Below, in pieces: positions 37,795-47,087 of a stretch of DNA of 64,000 bases. The notes under the pieces were generated by a model. That model was not told where the DNA came from, did no database searches, and saw only the letters and a list, made by a program, of their open reading frames with translations. The stretch spans positions 4,697,001-4,761,000 of the forward strand of contig NZ_CP010836.1 in assembly GCF_000935025.1 (NCBI RefSeq), read 5' to 3'. Origin of the DNA: Sphingomonas hengshuiensis. GTDB taxonomy: Bacteria > Pseudomonadota > Alphaproteobacteria > Sphingomonadales > Sphingomonadaceae. Position 1 is the stretch's first letter, and the number at the start of each line of letters is the position of its first letter. Made by a program: the position numbers and the translations under genes.

Positions 37795-39180
37795 TTGCAG
37801 AATGAAGACGAGCGGCTGCTGTCGGCGGGCTATGGGCGGATGTTCATCGCGATGTCGTTCCTGGTCGCGGTGTTCAACTTCGCCGATCGCGCGGTACTCG
37901 CGGTGCTCGCGCAGCCGATCAAGCGCGACCTCGGGCTGAGCGACTTCCAGCTCGGCATCCTCCAGGGCGTCGCCTTCGCCTTTCTCTATGCGATCCTGGG
38001 GCTCCCGATCGGCCGGCTGGCCGAGCGCATCTCGCGCGTGAACATCATTGCCGCCTCGGTGATCTTCTGGTCGGTGATGACCGCGGCGTGCGGGATGATC
38101 GGCAATTTCACCCAGCTTCTGTTGTGCCGCGTCGGCGTGGGCATGGGCGAGGCGGGTGCGCAGCCGGCCACCTCCTCGCTGGTCAGCGACCATTTCCCGC
38201 GCGAGAAGCGCGCATCGGTGATGTCGCTGATCTTCCTCGGCTCGCCTGCGGGCGCGTTCCTGGGCGCGACGGTCGGCGGCTGGGTCGCGGCGCATTGGGG
38301 CTGGCGGATGGCGTTCTTCGCACTGGGTATTCCGGGCATCCTGGTCGGCCTGCTGGTGCTGTTGCTGCTGCGCGAACCGCGCCGGGGCCTGGCCGACAAT
38401 GCCCCGCGCGAACCGACGCCGCCGCCCAATTTCAAGGCGTTCCTGCGCGTGGTCGGGCGCAAGCGCGGGCTGTTCTTCGTGATCCTGGGCGGGTCGATGG
38501 CGGGTTTCGGCATGACCGCGATCTCGCAATTCCTGGCGATCTATCTCGCGCGGATGTACGATCTGCCGGTCCAGCAGGCGGGGTCGCTCTACGGCACGAT
38601 TTCGGCGATCGCGCTGACCACCGGGCTCGTCTGCGGGTCGTTCGGCACCGACTGGCTGTCGCGTCGCGGCGATCGGCGCTGGCCCGCCTGGGGCGCCGCG
38701 ATCGGGCTGGCCATCGCGCCGTTCCTCTATTGGATCGCGTTCAACACCCAATCCGTCCTGTGGGGATCGGTGATGCTGTGCATCTCCGGGGCCGCGCTGC
38801 TGCTCTTCTACGGCCCGACTTTGGGCATGATCCAGAACCTGCTCGAGCCGCGGATGCGCGCCACCGGCGCGGCGCTGTTCGCGATCCTCTACACGATCTT
38901 CGGCTCCGGGCTGGGGCCGACCGCGGTCGGCTGGCTGAGCGACCATTTCGCCAGCGGGGTGTTCACCGGTGGCGACTATCTGGCGCAATGCCATGGCGGC
39001 AAGGCGGCGATCGCCGCTGCCAAGGGGGCGCTGGACCCGTGCGCGATTGCCGCCACCCATGGCATCAAGACCGCGCTGATGGCGGCGGTGTGCATCTTCT
39101 TCGCCGCATCGCTCTGCTATCTGATCGCGGCGCGCACGCTGCGTGAGGACTTCTATATCGTCGGCGAGGAGAAGGCGTGA
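37795..39180 (+). CDS. MFS transporter, spinster-like
   Basis: The 461-residue permease has twelve hydrophobic segments and MFS motif A-like LPIGRLAERISR. A periplasmic or cytosolic insert with cysteines (QCHGGKAAIAAAKGALDPC) lies before the last helix; this is typical of the spinster-like group common in sphingomonads, often found in catabolic clusters. The start is TTG at 37795 behind GAGAGGA. It is followed by two SnoaL-like genes in overlapping frames, so all three form one unit under operator B. It probably imports the aromatic or ester substrate across the inner membrane. Confidence 0.9.
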   Translation: MQNEDERLLSAGYGRMFIAMSFLVAVFNFADRAVLAVLAQPIKRDLGLSDFQLGILQGVAFAFLYAILGLPIGRLAERISRVNIIAASVIFWSVMTAACGMIGNFTQLLLCRVGVGMGEAGAQPATSSLVSDHFPREKRASVMSLIFLGSPAGAFLGATVGGWVAAHWGWRMAFFALGIPGILVGLLVLLLLREPRRGLADNAPREPTPPPNFKAFLRVVGRKRGLFFVILGGSMAGFGMTAISQFLAIYLARMYDLPVQQAGSLYGTISAIALTTGLVCGSFGTDWLSRRGDRRWPAWGAAIGLAIAPFLYWIAFNTQSVLWGSVMLCISGAALLLFYGPTLGMIQNLLEPRMRATGAALFAILYTIFGSGLGPTAVGWLSDHFASGVFTGGDYLAQCHGGKAAIAAAKGALDPCAIAATHGIKTALMAAVCIFFAASLCYLIAARTLREDFYIVGEEKA

Positions 39181-39587
39181 CCCCGCCGGGCACGCGAGAG
39201 TGGTTCGAAGCCTATCTCGCCGCGTTCAACCGCGGCGATTTTCCGGGGTTCGGCGCCTATTATGCCGATGACGTGGCGTTCCACGGCCAGGCGGCGCAGC
39301 TGACCGGGCGCGCGGCAGTGCTCGATTTCTACACGCGGGTCCGCTCGTATCTCGACGAACAGCTGGAACTGCTCAGCTTCGTCGCGGCGCCCGGCGGCGA
39401 CCGGATCGTCGCCGAGGTCCGCACGACGCTGACCGCGCACCGCGACTGGCCGGACATGCCCACCGGCGCGATGCAGGTGGGGGACATGCGGCAAAGCGTG
39501 TCCTTTATTTTCTACGACATCGCAGACGGGCACTTCACCCGCATCCGCTCGGCGCGCTTCTCGCCCCAGCCGGGTGCCCGCGCATGA
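39177..39587 (+). CDS. SnoaL-like NTF2-fold protein (1)
   Basis: The 136-residue protein has the NTF2-like pattern WFEAYLAAFNRGDFPGFGAYYADDVAFHG. SnoaL-type members include polyketide cyclases, isomerases and small dehydratases, and the fold is shared with Rieske-oxygenase beta subunits. No specific function can be assigned. Start GTG overlaps the transporter stop (GTGA), and its own TGA overlaps the next ATG (ATGA). It is paralogous to the next gene, with modest identity. Confidence 0.82.
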   Translation: MTPPGTREWFEAYLAAFNRGDFPGFGAYYADDVAFHGQAAQLTGRAAVLDFYTRVRSYLDEQLELLSFVAAPGGDRIVAEVRTTLTAHRDWPDMPTGAMQVGDMRQSVSFIFYDIADGHFTRIRSARFSPQPGARA

Positions 39588-39979
39588 GCCCGGAGGACCG
39601 TTTCCGCGCCTATATGGCTGCGTTCAACACGAGCGACTGGGACGCGCTGCGCCGCCATTACGCGCCGGATGTCCGGCTGGTGATCGGCAACGGCACCGAA
39701 TTGGTCGGGTGCGACGCGATCGTCGATTTCTACGGCAAGGTGAAGCAGCAGACGCGCCGGACGATCGAGATCGTCCAGTGTTTCGCCGACGGGGCGACGC
39801 TGGCGGCGGAACTGGAATCCGAATTTCTCGCGCTGGAGGACGCCCCCGATTTCGCGGTGCGCCCGATGGCAAAGGGCGACCGCTATTACCTCAACAGCTT
39901 CGTCCTCTACGACAGCGACGGCGAGCGCTACACCCGCATCCGCGCGGCAGTGTTCCGCCGCGAGTTCCGCCCCGTCTGA
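39584..39979 (+). CDS. SnoaL-like NTF2-fold protein (2)
   Basis: This 131-residue NTF2-fold protein resembles its upstream neighbour (YMAAFNTSDWDALRRHYAPDV near the start, RYTRIRAAVFRREFRPV at the end). The two might form a heteromer or act on successive intermediates; that is inference. It ends 4 bases before the convergent tannase-like gene, with no room for a conventional terminator. Confidence 0.82.
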   Translation: MSPEDRFRAYMAAFNTSDWDALRRHYAPDVRLVIGNGTELVGCDAIVDFYGKVKQQTRRTIEIVQCFADGATLAAELESEFLALEDAPDFAVRPMAKGDRYYLNSFVLYDSDGERYTRIRAAVFRREFRPV

Positions 39980-39983
39980 CCGC

Positions 39984-41639
39984 TCAGCCCAGCGGGGCCA
40001 GAACCCGGCGCTTCTTCGATACCGCGCGCGAGCCGGGCCAGTCGACGCCATCCTCGGGCGCGACCTTCACCGGCTGCGGCGCGAACGAAGCGGCCGCATT
40101 GACGTCCCCGCCCAGATAGCGCGTCCGCGTCGGATAGGCATAAAGCGGGCGCCGCCGGATCGCACCGTCGGCGAGCGTCGCGCTGGCCTCCACGGCATCG
40201 GGTGCCTGCCCCTGCTCGACCCAGTTGACCACCGCGCCCAGGAAATCCTGATCATAGGCGATATAGCCCCCCGCGCAGTGATAGCCGCCCGGCACCAGGA
40301 ACATCCGCGCGAAAGCGCGCGTCGCCGCCATCCCGCCCATTCGGTCGCGCACCGCCTGATAATAATCGAGCATGCCGTAAATGCCCGCCGCATTGTCCGC
40401 CGCGCCCTGCCACAGCAACAACTTGCCGCCGCGGGTCCGGAACGCCGTCATGTCGGGGTCGGTCGAGTCATAGGGCTGCCCCGCCGTGAGCAACTGCGCC
40501 AGGCTCTCGCGCGAGAAGCGCCAGTCGCGCCAGCCAAAGCCCGCAGGCATCGCGCCGGGGAAGAGCAGATATTTGAGGAATGCCTCCGCCGCGAACTTGC
40601 CCGTCTGCGTCGGCGCACCGCGGCCGACCCAGCCCAGCTCGGCGCCAAAGGGTGCGCCGCCGGGGAACAGCGCATTGCCCTGCGCATCGCTCGGCCCGCG
40701 ATAATAAGCGCGCGCGGCGGCAACCTGCGCCGCGCTCAGGCAATCGGAATCCGTCGCCGCCCGGCACAACAGCTTGGCCGGATCGAAACCGCACGCGCGC
40801 GGATCGTCGATCTGGTCATCGGCGATCCCGTCCAGCCGGTCGCACGCCTTTAGCACGGCCTTGTGGAGCAGTTGCACTGCCCCCTCGGTGAAGATTTCCT
40901 GCCCGTCCGCCGCGATGCCGTGCTGCGCCTCCCACAGGAACAGCTGCATCGCGGCGGGCATCGCGACCGACGATCCCGCGACGATGCCGTCGAAATCGCC
41001 CGGATAGCGCTGCGCCTCCATCAGCGCCTCGCGCCCGCCGCCTGAGCATCCGGCGAAATAGCTCGTCTCGGGCGCCGCGCCATAGAACGCAGCGATCAGC
41101 GCCTTGGACGCCACCGCGACCGCATGCGTCGCCTTGTGCGCGAATTGCGCGCGCAGCTCGGGATCGGCGACCGCCCAGGTCCCGTCGCCAATCCCCGCGC
41201 TGTGATGCCCGCCATTGTTGAACGCGACGGCAAAGGCGCCGCTATAAGCATGGGCATTGCTGCATTTGGGGGTGATCGAATCGCCGATCACGCCGCACAT
41301 CCCGCCGCACCCGCCCTGCAGGAATCGCCCGGTATAACCGGTCAGCGGCAGCCGCAGCTCGAACTCGGTTTGCGGGCTGGTATAGCCCTTGACCAGGCAG
41401 AAGCCGGCGCGGTCCCCCGTCGCCGGCTCTTCGACCGCCGAGCGCAGCCGGAATGCGATCTCGCCCGCCTCGCGCGCAGGCTGGCGCATCAAATCGGTAC
41501 AGGCGATGGCGGGGGCGACGACCGGCCTGGCGGGAAGCGCGATCAGTTGCGCCGGGGAAGGTGCCGCCACCACCGGCAGCGCGCACAGGGCCAGCGCGAC
41601 GACGATCACCCGCGCCAGAATGTGTAGCGCCTTACGCAT
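39984..41639 (-). CDS. tannase/feruloyl esterase family hydrolase, secreted
   Basis: The 551-residue protein has a signal peptide (MRKALHILARVIVVALALCA...VVAA) and belongs to the tannase/feruloyl esterase family. The nucleophile is in FAGCSGGGREALM and the histidine in GGYHCAGGY; the cysteines beside both residues form the family's CS-D-HC disulfide at the active site. More cysteine pairs (GGCGGMCGV, CDRLDG, CGFDPAKLLC) match the lid domain. Members cleave gallate, ferulate or terephthalate-type esters, so a periplasmic or outer-membrane role in freeing aromatic acids is likely. Its ATG overlaps the carboxylesterase stop by eight bases. Confidence 0.92.
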   Translation of the reverse strand: MRKALHILARVIVVALALCALPVVAAPSPAQLIALPARPVVAPAIACTDLMRQPAREAGEIAFRLRSAVEEPATGDRAGFCLVKGYTSPQTEFELRLPLTGYTGRFLQGGCGGMCGVIGDSITPKCSNAHAYSGAFAVAFNNGGHHSAGIGDGTWAVADPELRAQFAHKATHAVAVASKALIAAFYGAAPETSYFAGCSGGGREALMEAQRYPGDFDGIVAGSSVAMPAAMQLFLWEAQHGIAADGQEIFTEGAVQLLHKAVLKACDRLDGIADDQIDDPRACGFDPAKLLCRAATDSDCLSAAQVAAARAYYRGPSDAQGNALFPGGAPFGAELGWVGRGAPTQTGKFAAEAFLKYLLFPGAMPAGFGWRDWRFSRESLAQLLTAGQPYDSTDPDMTAFRTRGGKLLLWQGAADNAAGIYGMLDYYQAVRDRMGGMAATRAFARMFLVPGGYHCAGGYIAYDQDFLGAVVNWVEQGQAPDAVEASATLADGAIRRRPLYAYPTRTRYLGGDVNAAASFAPQPVKVAPEDGVDWPGSRAVSKKRRVLAPLG

Positions 41640-43203
41640 GCGCTGCCACCAGCGCCTGCTCGGCACCCAACGGATCGTCGCGCACCGAACAGGGCGAATC
41701 GAAGATCATCGTCGCGCGGGCGGGCGCGGCATAAGCGGGCCAATCGGGCAGCCCCGCGACATTGGGGTTGCCGGTGCGTGCAAAGGTCGCCCAGCGCCGG
41801 CTCATGATAGCGGCGAGCGCCTGTGCCTCCGCAGCGCGCGGGGCGATTCCGGGCGCCGCCGCGACGGTATCGAACACCATCGGCAGCTCGACGCCATGAT
41901 GGCTGCGCAGCCTGCCGCCATCGACCGGCGAGCGCCAGTCGACCAGATAGCCATAGGCCAGCGCCGCGCCCATCGCGCCGCGCTTCTCCAGCACGATGCG
42001 CGCGTTGCGGCCCATCCCCGCCTCGGTCGTGATCGCGAAATACAGGTCGCTCGGCGAGGCGCCGGGCCGCAGCCGGCGGAACCCGTCGATCATCGGCGCG
42101 GGATCGCGCACCTTGCCCGCCAGCGCGCCCGGCAGCCCCGCCCAATCGAGCGCAAAGGCGCCGGGCGGCGGGAACAACACAGTGGTCTCGGTCGCGGTAT
42201 GGCCGACCAGCATCGGCAGATCGGGCCGGATCGGCGGCGCATCGGGCGCGAAGGGGATATGCGGCAGCACCGTCCCGTCGGCGACGATTCCCGGCCCCAG
42301 CATTGGGTTGCCCTTGGTCACCTGCTGGAGCCCGGTCAGCAGCCGCGGCACGGGCACCGCCCGCAGCGCGTCGATATCGCCGCGCGCGATCCCCAGCGCC
42401 GCGAACAGCGCCAGCGTGATCCGCATGCCCTCATCGGGGGCGACGCCATAGGTGCCGAACCCGCTCTGAAGCGCGGCGCGGTGGAACAGCCCCTGCGCCG
42501 CCGGCATCGCCGCCAGCGATGCGACTTTCGATCCGCCGCCCGAATGGCCGAACACCATCACCGTATCGGGATCGCCCCCGAACGCCGCGATATTGTCGCG
42601 TACCCAAAGCAGCGCCGCCGCCACGTCGAGCTGGCCGGGATTGGCGACGGCCTTCCCGGCGGGCACGAGGTCGCCGAAATAGAGATAGCCAAGGGCGTTG
42701 AGCCGGTGGTTGAGCGATACGACAACGACATCGTTGCGCGCAGCCAGCCTCGCGCCCTCGGTAACCGGGTCCGCCCCCGACCCCACCGCAAAGCCGCCGC
42801 CATGGACCCAGACCATCACCGGGCGCCGGGCATCGCCGCCGGTCGCGGGGGTCCAGACATTGAGGACAAGGCAATCCTCGCTCTGCTCGCCCGAAGCGCC
42901 AAGCTGCGGGGCAATCGCCCCGTAGCGGGTGGCGTCGCGCACCCCGCTCCACGGTGCCGGGGGCTCGGGCGCAAGGAAGCGCCGTGCACCGCCGGTGGGG
43001 GCGCCATAGGGGATGCCGCGAAACACCTGGACGCCGTTCTCGCTGAGCCCGCGCACGCGCCCCGCACGGGTCTGCACCACGTCGCCCTCCTGCGCGAAGG
43101 CCGCACGCGGCGCCAGCAGCGCCATCGCACCGGCAGCCGCACCGCCGACGAAATGGCGCCGCGAGGGGGTGGCGCCCCGGCCCGAATATCCTCTTTCGGT
43201 CAT
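41632..43203 (-). CDS. type-B carboxylesterase with Tat-like signal
   Basis: The 523-residue protein starts with a twin-arginine-like signal (SRRHFVGGAAAGAMALLAPRAAFA). The type-B esterase features are EDCLVLNVWTP, HGGGFAVGSG and the nucleophile elbow VMVFGHSGGGSKVASL. The elbow is GHSGGG, whereas family members usually have GESAGG. The catalytic histidine is probably in SHHGVELPMVFD. It should be periplasmic. It is placed between the TonB receptor (37-base gap) and the tannase-like gene and so belongs to the same uptake-and-hydrolysis unit. Confidence 0.9.
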   Translation of the reverse strand: MTERGYSGRGATPSRRHFVGGAAAGAMALLAPRAAFAQEGDVVQTRAGRVRGLSENGVQVFRGIPYGAPTGGARRFLAPEPPAPWSGVRDATRYGAIAPQLGASGEQSEDCLVLNVWTPATGGDARRPVMVWVHGGGFAVGSGADPVTEGARLAARNDVVVVSLNHRLNALGYLYFGDLVPAGKAVANPGQLDVAAALLWVRDNIAAFGGDPDTVMVFGHSGGGSKVASLAAMPAAQGLFHRAALQSGFGTYGVAPDEGMRITLALFAALGIARGDIDALRAVPVPRLLTGLQQVTKGNPMLGPGIVADGTVLPHIPFAPDAPPIRPDLPMLVGHTATETTVLFPPPGAFALDWAGLPGALAGKVRDPAPMIDGFRRLRPGASPSDLYFAITTEAGMGRNARIVLEKRGAMGAALAYGYLVDWRSPVDGGRLRSHHGVELPMVFDTVAAAPGIAPRAAEAQALAAIMSRRWATFARTGNPNVAGLPDWPAYAAPARATMIFDSPCSVRDDPLGAEQALVAAHA

Positions 43204-43240
43204 AGCTGCCGCACCACGGCGCCCCCCTCTCGTCGACGGA

Positions 43241-46171
43241 TCAGAAGCTCGCGCGGATGCCCACGCGATAGCGGCGACCGATATTGTCGTAATAGACTGC
43301 GTTGTTGTTGCCGTTCCAATAGGGCGGCGGTGTCACGTTGAAGAGGTTGTAGACATTGCCGAACAGCTCGACCTTGTTCGCGGGCCGGTCGATGAGCTGG
43401 AAGGTCGCGCCGAGATTGGTGTAGAAACGCGACGGCACCCGATTGGTGTTGATGCTGTTCGCCAGGTAGATGCTGTAGCCTTCGTCCTCGGGCCCGACCA
43501 GCGTGGCGTCGATCTTGCCCTTCGAGATGTAGCGACCCTGAAGGTTGATCCCGACTCGCTCCCAGTCGAGCGAAACAATCCCGTCGACCACCCAGGACGG
43601 CACCCCGCTCAAGCCATTGTCGCCCGCGCGATTGATGCCGGGCAGCGCGCTGTTGGTGAAATCGATCGTGTGCGTGGTCAGCACGCGCAGGTCGAGCGCG
43701 CGATCGGCGCCGAGCGGGATGTTATACCCCGCTTCGAAATCGAGCCCGCGCACCTTCTGCTCGTTCAAATTGAGCTGGAGCACGGACACAGACTGGAGCA
43801 GCCCGCTGCTGTCGCGCGTGACCAGCGCACAGATCTCCGCCGAGTTGGTGCGGTTGCAGGTATCGACGATCACCTGCGCGCCCAGCGATGCGATCGCGTC
43901 CTTGATGATCACATTGTAATAATCGGCGGAGAAGCGCAGCCCGCGCAGCGCACCTTCGCCCTGAAGCGTCATGCCCGCGGTGAAGGTCTTCGCCTTTTCG
44001 GGGCGCAGGTTGATGTTGCCGCCGGTGAAGAGCTGCGCAAACACCTGAGTCGAGGTCTTGGTATCGGTCAGCGCCGCGAGGCCGCCGACCGGGGTGGTGA
44101 ACAATTCCGACGTGTTGGGCGCGCGGATGTCGCGCGACTGGGTCGCGCGCAGCAGCATCCACGAGAAGGGGCTGTAGGTCAGGCCGACTTTCCAGGTCGT
44201 CGCGTCGAAGGTGTTCTTGGTCGCGCCGCTGGTGTTGGTGTAGCGCGCCTGGCGCGCCGCGCCGTTGATGTCGAGCTTGGAGCCGAGCGGGCTGTCGCGA
44301 AGCAGCGGCACCGCGACTTCGGCATAGCCCTCGACGACCGACACTGTGCCCTGCGACGGAGTCTGGTTGAAGATGTAGAAGCCGTTGGCGGCGGAGATCG
44401 GATCGACCTGGATCTTCAGCCCGTTGTTGCGTCCCTCGACACCCGCCGCGACCGCGACCGGGCCGGCCCAGGTCTCGAACGGCTGGCCGCTGACGTTGAA
44501 CGCGCCCGAAGTCTGGGTGAATTCGCTGTCCTGCAACGTGGTGCCGAACGCATAGGCCTTTGCCGCTGCCGAGAAATTGCCCTGGCCGATGATGTTGAGC
44601 GCAACGCAGGCCGGGTCGTCATTGGCGGGATTGGCGTCCGCATTCACGCGGCAGACCGGGGTGCCATTGGGCCCCGTAACGGCGTCGACTGCCTTGGCAT
44701 AGCGCGCGGTGATACGGTTGTTGATCGTGACCTGGTTATAATCGGTGACGCCGTACTGGACATAGGCATCCCATTTCCAGCTTCCGCCCAGTTCGCCGCT
44801 GCCGCCTGCCAGAACGCGCATCGTGTCGCGCGTCGACACGCTGTCCATCGTGCCGAACTCGGTGCCGAGCTTGCCGAGCGTCAGCCCGACGATGCCGTTG
44901 GCGGCCATCGTGTCGCGCACCGAACTGGGCAGGAACGGGTTGTCGATCGAAATGACCGTGCCCGTGGTCGGATAGCCGGTGTCGCGGATTTCGGGCCCGC
45001 GCGTGCGGCCCTGAACATGGCCATAGCTCGCCTCGACAAAGGCCGTGATCGCCGGCGAGAATTCATATTCGAAATGGCCAAGCGCATTGTACCGCTCGAC
45101 CGGGATCGACAGCAGCGGATCGCCAAAGAACGCATTGAGCCCCGCGCCGGTCCCGCCCGCCTGGAACAGCGCGTTGGAATAGGTGCCATATTCGAACGCC
45201 GTCGTCTGGCCGTTGGGGGCGAATTGGAGCCCGCTGAGCACGCCGCCCTTGGCAGCGGTGCGCACCCCCGCCGCGTTGATCGTCGCGGTGATCAGCCCGC
45301 CCGGAGTCAGCGTACCGGTGCGCACATTATAGGTGATGTTGTGCGCAGGGCGCCCATCGGCACCCGGTACCCCGGTCAGGTCGGCGACTTCGTTGCTGCA
45401 GAAGGTGCGCGTGTAGCAGCCGCCGGTGCCTTCGTCCTTGTTATACTCGGCGCCGAACACGGCATGGCCGCGATCGTCGTTGAAGCTGGTGCCTGCCGCG
45501 AACTGGGCGAAATATTGCTTGCCGTCGCCGACTTCGGTCACGCCATAGCCGGCGGAGGCCTTGATCCCCTTGAGCTTGGTGTCGAGCAGGATGTTGATCA
45601 CCCCCGACACCGCGTCCGAACCATAGGCCGCCGACGCGCCGCCGGTGACGACTTCGGCGCGCTGGACCAGCAGCGTGGGGATCAGGTTCAAATCGATCGT
45701 GCCGGTAGAGGTGCTCGGCGGAAAGCGGCGGCTGTCGACCAGCACCAGCGTGCGCGACGCGCCCAGGCCGCGCAGGTCGGAGATGCGCGCGCCGGCATTG
45801 GCGGGGAAGATACCCTGGGTGCCGGGCGTGCTGGTGGGGCGGAACGAGGGAAGCTGTGCCAGCGCCTCGCCGATCGTCGGCGACGAGGTCTTCTCGATCA
45901 TGTCGACGCCCAGCACGGTGACCGGCGTCGGCGCAGTAAAGCCGCTGACCCCCAGCCGCGTACCGGTGACGACGATCTCGCGCGTCTCATCGCCGCTATC
46001 GGCTTGCGGGGCGACATCGGCGGGCGCCTCCGCCTGCTGGGCGGCCTCCGTTGCCGGAGTCGGCGCGGTTTGCGCCATCGCTTCCACCGAGAGCATCGCC
46101 CCCAGCGCAGTCGATCCCAGCGCCAGCAGGCGATAGGCAGTGGCGCGGGCAGTCTTGTGTCGATCAGCCAT
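43241..46171 (-). CDS. TonB-dependent receptor
   Basis: This 976-residue outer-membrane protein has a signal peptide ending near ALGAMLSVEAMAQ, an N-terminal acidic linker with TonB-box-like ETREIVVTGT, a plug domain (IGEALAQLPSFRPTSTPGTQ, VDSRRFPPST) and a 22-strand-type barrel ending with an aromatic residue (YRVGIRASF). It should import a substrate too large or scarce for porins. Its neighbours suggest an aromatic ester or glycoside rather than iron. The ATG at 46171 is chosen because it gives the signal peptide. It heads the receptor-carboxylesterase-tannase unit, under operator C shared with the MarR gene. Confidence 0.95.
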   Translation of the reverse strand: MADRHKTARATAYRLLALGSTALGAMLSVEAMAQTAPTPATEAAQQAEAPADVAPQADSGDETREIVVTGTRLGVSGFTAPTPVTVLGVDMIEKTSSPTIGEALAQLPSFRPTSTPGTQGIFPANAGARISDLRGLGASRTLVLVDSRRFPPSTSTGTIDLNLIPTLLVQRAEVVTGGASAAYGSDAVSGVINILLDTKLKGIKASAGYGVTEVGDGKQYFAQFAAGTSFNDDRGHAVFGAEYNKDEGTGGCYTRTFCSNEVADLTGVPGADGRPAHNITYNVRTGTLTPGGLITATINAAGVRTAAKGGVLSGLQFAPNGQTTAFEYGTYSNALFQAGGTGAGLNAFFGDPLLSIPVERYNALGHFEYEFSPAITAFVEASYGHVQGRTRGPEIRDTGYPTTGTVISIDNPFLPSSVRDTMAANGIVGLTLGKLGTEFGTMDSVSTRDTMRVLAGGSGELGGSWKWDAYVQYGVTDYNQVTINNRITARYAKAVDAVTGPNGTPVCRVNADANPANDDPACVALNIIGQGNFSAAAKAYAFGTTLQDSEFTQTSGAFNVSGQPFETWAGPVAVAAGVEGRNNGLKIQVDPISAANGFYIFNQTPSQGTVSVVEGYAEVAVPLLRDSPLGSKLDINGAARQARYTNTSGATKNTFDATTWKVGLTYSPFSWMLLRATQSRDIRAPNTSELFTTPVGGLAALTDTKTSTQVFAQLFTGGNINLRPEKAKTFTAGMTLQGEGALRGLRFSADYYNVIIKDAIASLGAQVIVDTCNRTNSAEICALVTRDSSGLLQSVSVLQLNLNEQKVRGLDFEAGYNIPLGADRALDLRVLTTHTIDFTNSALPGINRAGDNGLSGVPSWVVDGIVSLDWERVGINLQGRYISKGKIDATLVGPEDEGYSIYLANSINTNRVPSRFYTNLGATFQLIDRPANKVELFGNVYNLFNVTPPPYWNGNNNAVYYDNIGRRYRVGIRASF

Positions 46172-46349
46172 GAAATCTCTCCCTTTGCGTTTATGCTTCG
46201 GCGCTCTTCGGCGCCTTGCGTGACCATCGCGGGCTGTTGGCGGGGATACGCCCCCCCGCAACGCCGCGACACGCCGGACCTGCACCCCCACTATGAAACG
46301 GGACGGACAGAGCGGCGCTATGGATGGCAGGTTAGGCCATTACCCTTTT

Positions 46350-46377
46350 GTTGATTGTTCAATGTTGATAAGTCAAC
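46350..46377. promoter_or_regulatory. predicted MarR-type operators C1 and C2
   Basis: Two adjacent palindromes, GTTGATTGTTCAAT (46350-46363) and GTTGATAAGTCAAC (46364-46377), lie between the TonB receptor and MarR genes. The spacing of 14 bases start to start and the divergent position suggest control of both genes, including autoregulation. C2 matches the island consensus best. Confidence 0.6.
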
Positions 46378-46429
46378 TGCGAGGGATTCACAAGAGACAA
46401 ACGCGCCCTCGCGCGATAGGAGCGGGCAG

Positions 46430-46942
46430 ATGAAAAAACGCGAAACGACCGCCGCCGATCGCGCCATCGAAGCGCTGGAGGAGCGCTGGGCAAATGTCGC
46501 CCCGGGCAATCTGCCCTACCATATATTGCTGCTCAGCAAGATCATCGACCGCACCACCGCGCAGCATGTCCGCGAAACCGCCGACCTCTCGCTCCCCGAA
46601 TGGCGGACGATGGCGCATGTCCATTATCTGGGCCTTTGCAGCGCCAGCGAAGTCGCCAGCCTGGCGTTTGTCGACCGCGCCGAGGTAAGCCGCGCGCTGG
46701 GCAGCCTGGAGGAACGCGGGCTGGTGCGGCGCGAACCGCATCCGACCAAGCGCAACAGCCGGCTGGTATCGCTGACTGACGAGGGCAAGAAGGTGCATCT
46801 CTCGATCCGCGGCGAGCGCGGCAGATTCTTCACCGACTGGGTATCCGACCTCGACGAGGCCGAGCGCAAGCAGCTCGATTCGGGGCTGCGCCAGATCATC
46901 CGCCGCGTCGTCACGCTGGCGCCGCATGTCATGGATCTCTGA
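46430..46942 (+). CDS. MarR-family transcriptional regulator
   Basis: The 170-residue protein has the MarR winged helix: LSLPEWRTMAHVHYLG, the recognition region SEVASLAFVDRAEVSRALGS and the wing VRREPHPTKRNSRLVSLTD. A basic N terminus (MKKRETTAADR) and C-terminal dimer helix flank it. MarR members of catabolic clusters are usually repressors released by an aromatic acid or its CoA ester. The ATG at 46430 has TAGGAG in front; an earlier ATG at 46355 lies in the operator region. Four similar palindromes in the island support it as the local regulator. Confidence 0.92.
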   Translation: MKKRETTAADRAIEALEERWANVAPGNLPYHILLLSKIIDRTTAQHVRETADLSLPEWRTMAHVHYLGLCSASEVASLAFVDRAEVSRALGSLEERGLVRREPHPTKRNSRLVSLTDEGKKVHLSIRGERGRFFTDWVSDLDEAERKQLDSGLRQIIRRVVTLAPHVMDL

Positions 46943-46969
46943 CTCTGTTTCAGTGAAGCTGAAACAGGG

Positions 46970-47052
46970 CGGCACCGGCCCGCTCCCCCGCCCGGCCACC
47001 CCTAGAATAATATTGTCGTCGGGTGGCCGGGCGGGGGAGCGGGCCGGTGCCG
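46970..47052. terminator. 32-bp perfect inverted repeat between convergent genes
   Basis: Left arm 46970-47001 and right arm 47021-47052 are perfectly complementary over 32 bases, with a 19-base AT-rich loop (CTAGAATAATATTGTCGTC). Outside each arm sits a copy of TTCAGYGAAGCTGAAA, itself a small hairpin. The position between marR and the convergent reductase gene fits a bidirectional terminator, but there is no T-tract and the perfection is unusual for one. Confidence 0.6.
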
Positions 47053-47087
47053 ATTCAGCGAAGCTGAAAACGAGACTCACCCCCCGG

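Noticed and set aside
43013..46354. 1113-codon open frame on the plus strand
   Set aside because: It is antisense to the TonB receptor, with an Arg/Asp/Val-rich composition typical of GC-driven shadow frames and no recognisable domain.
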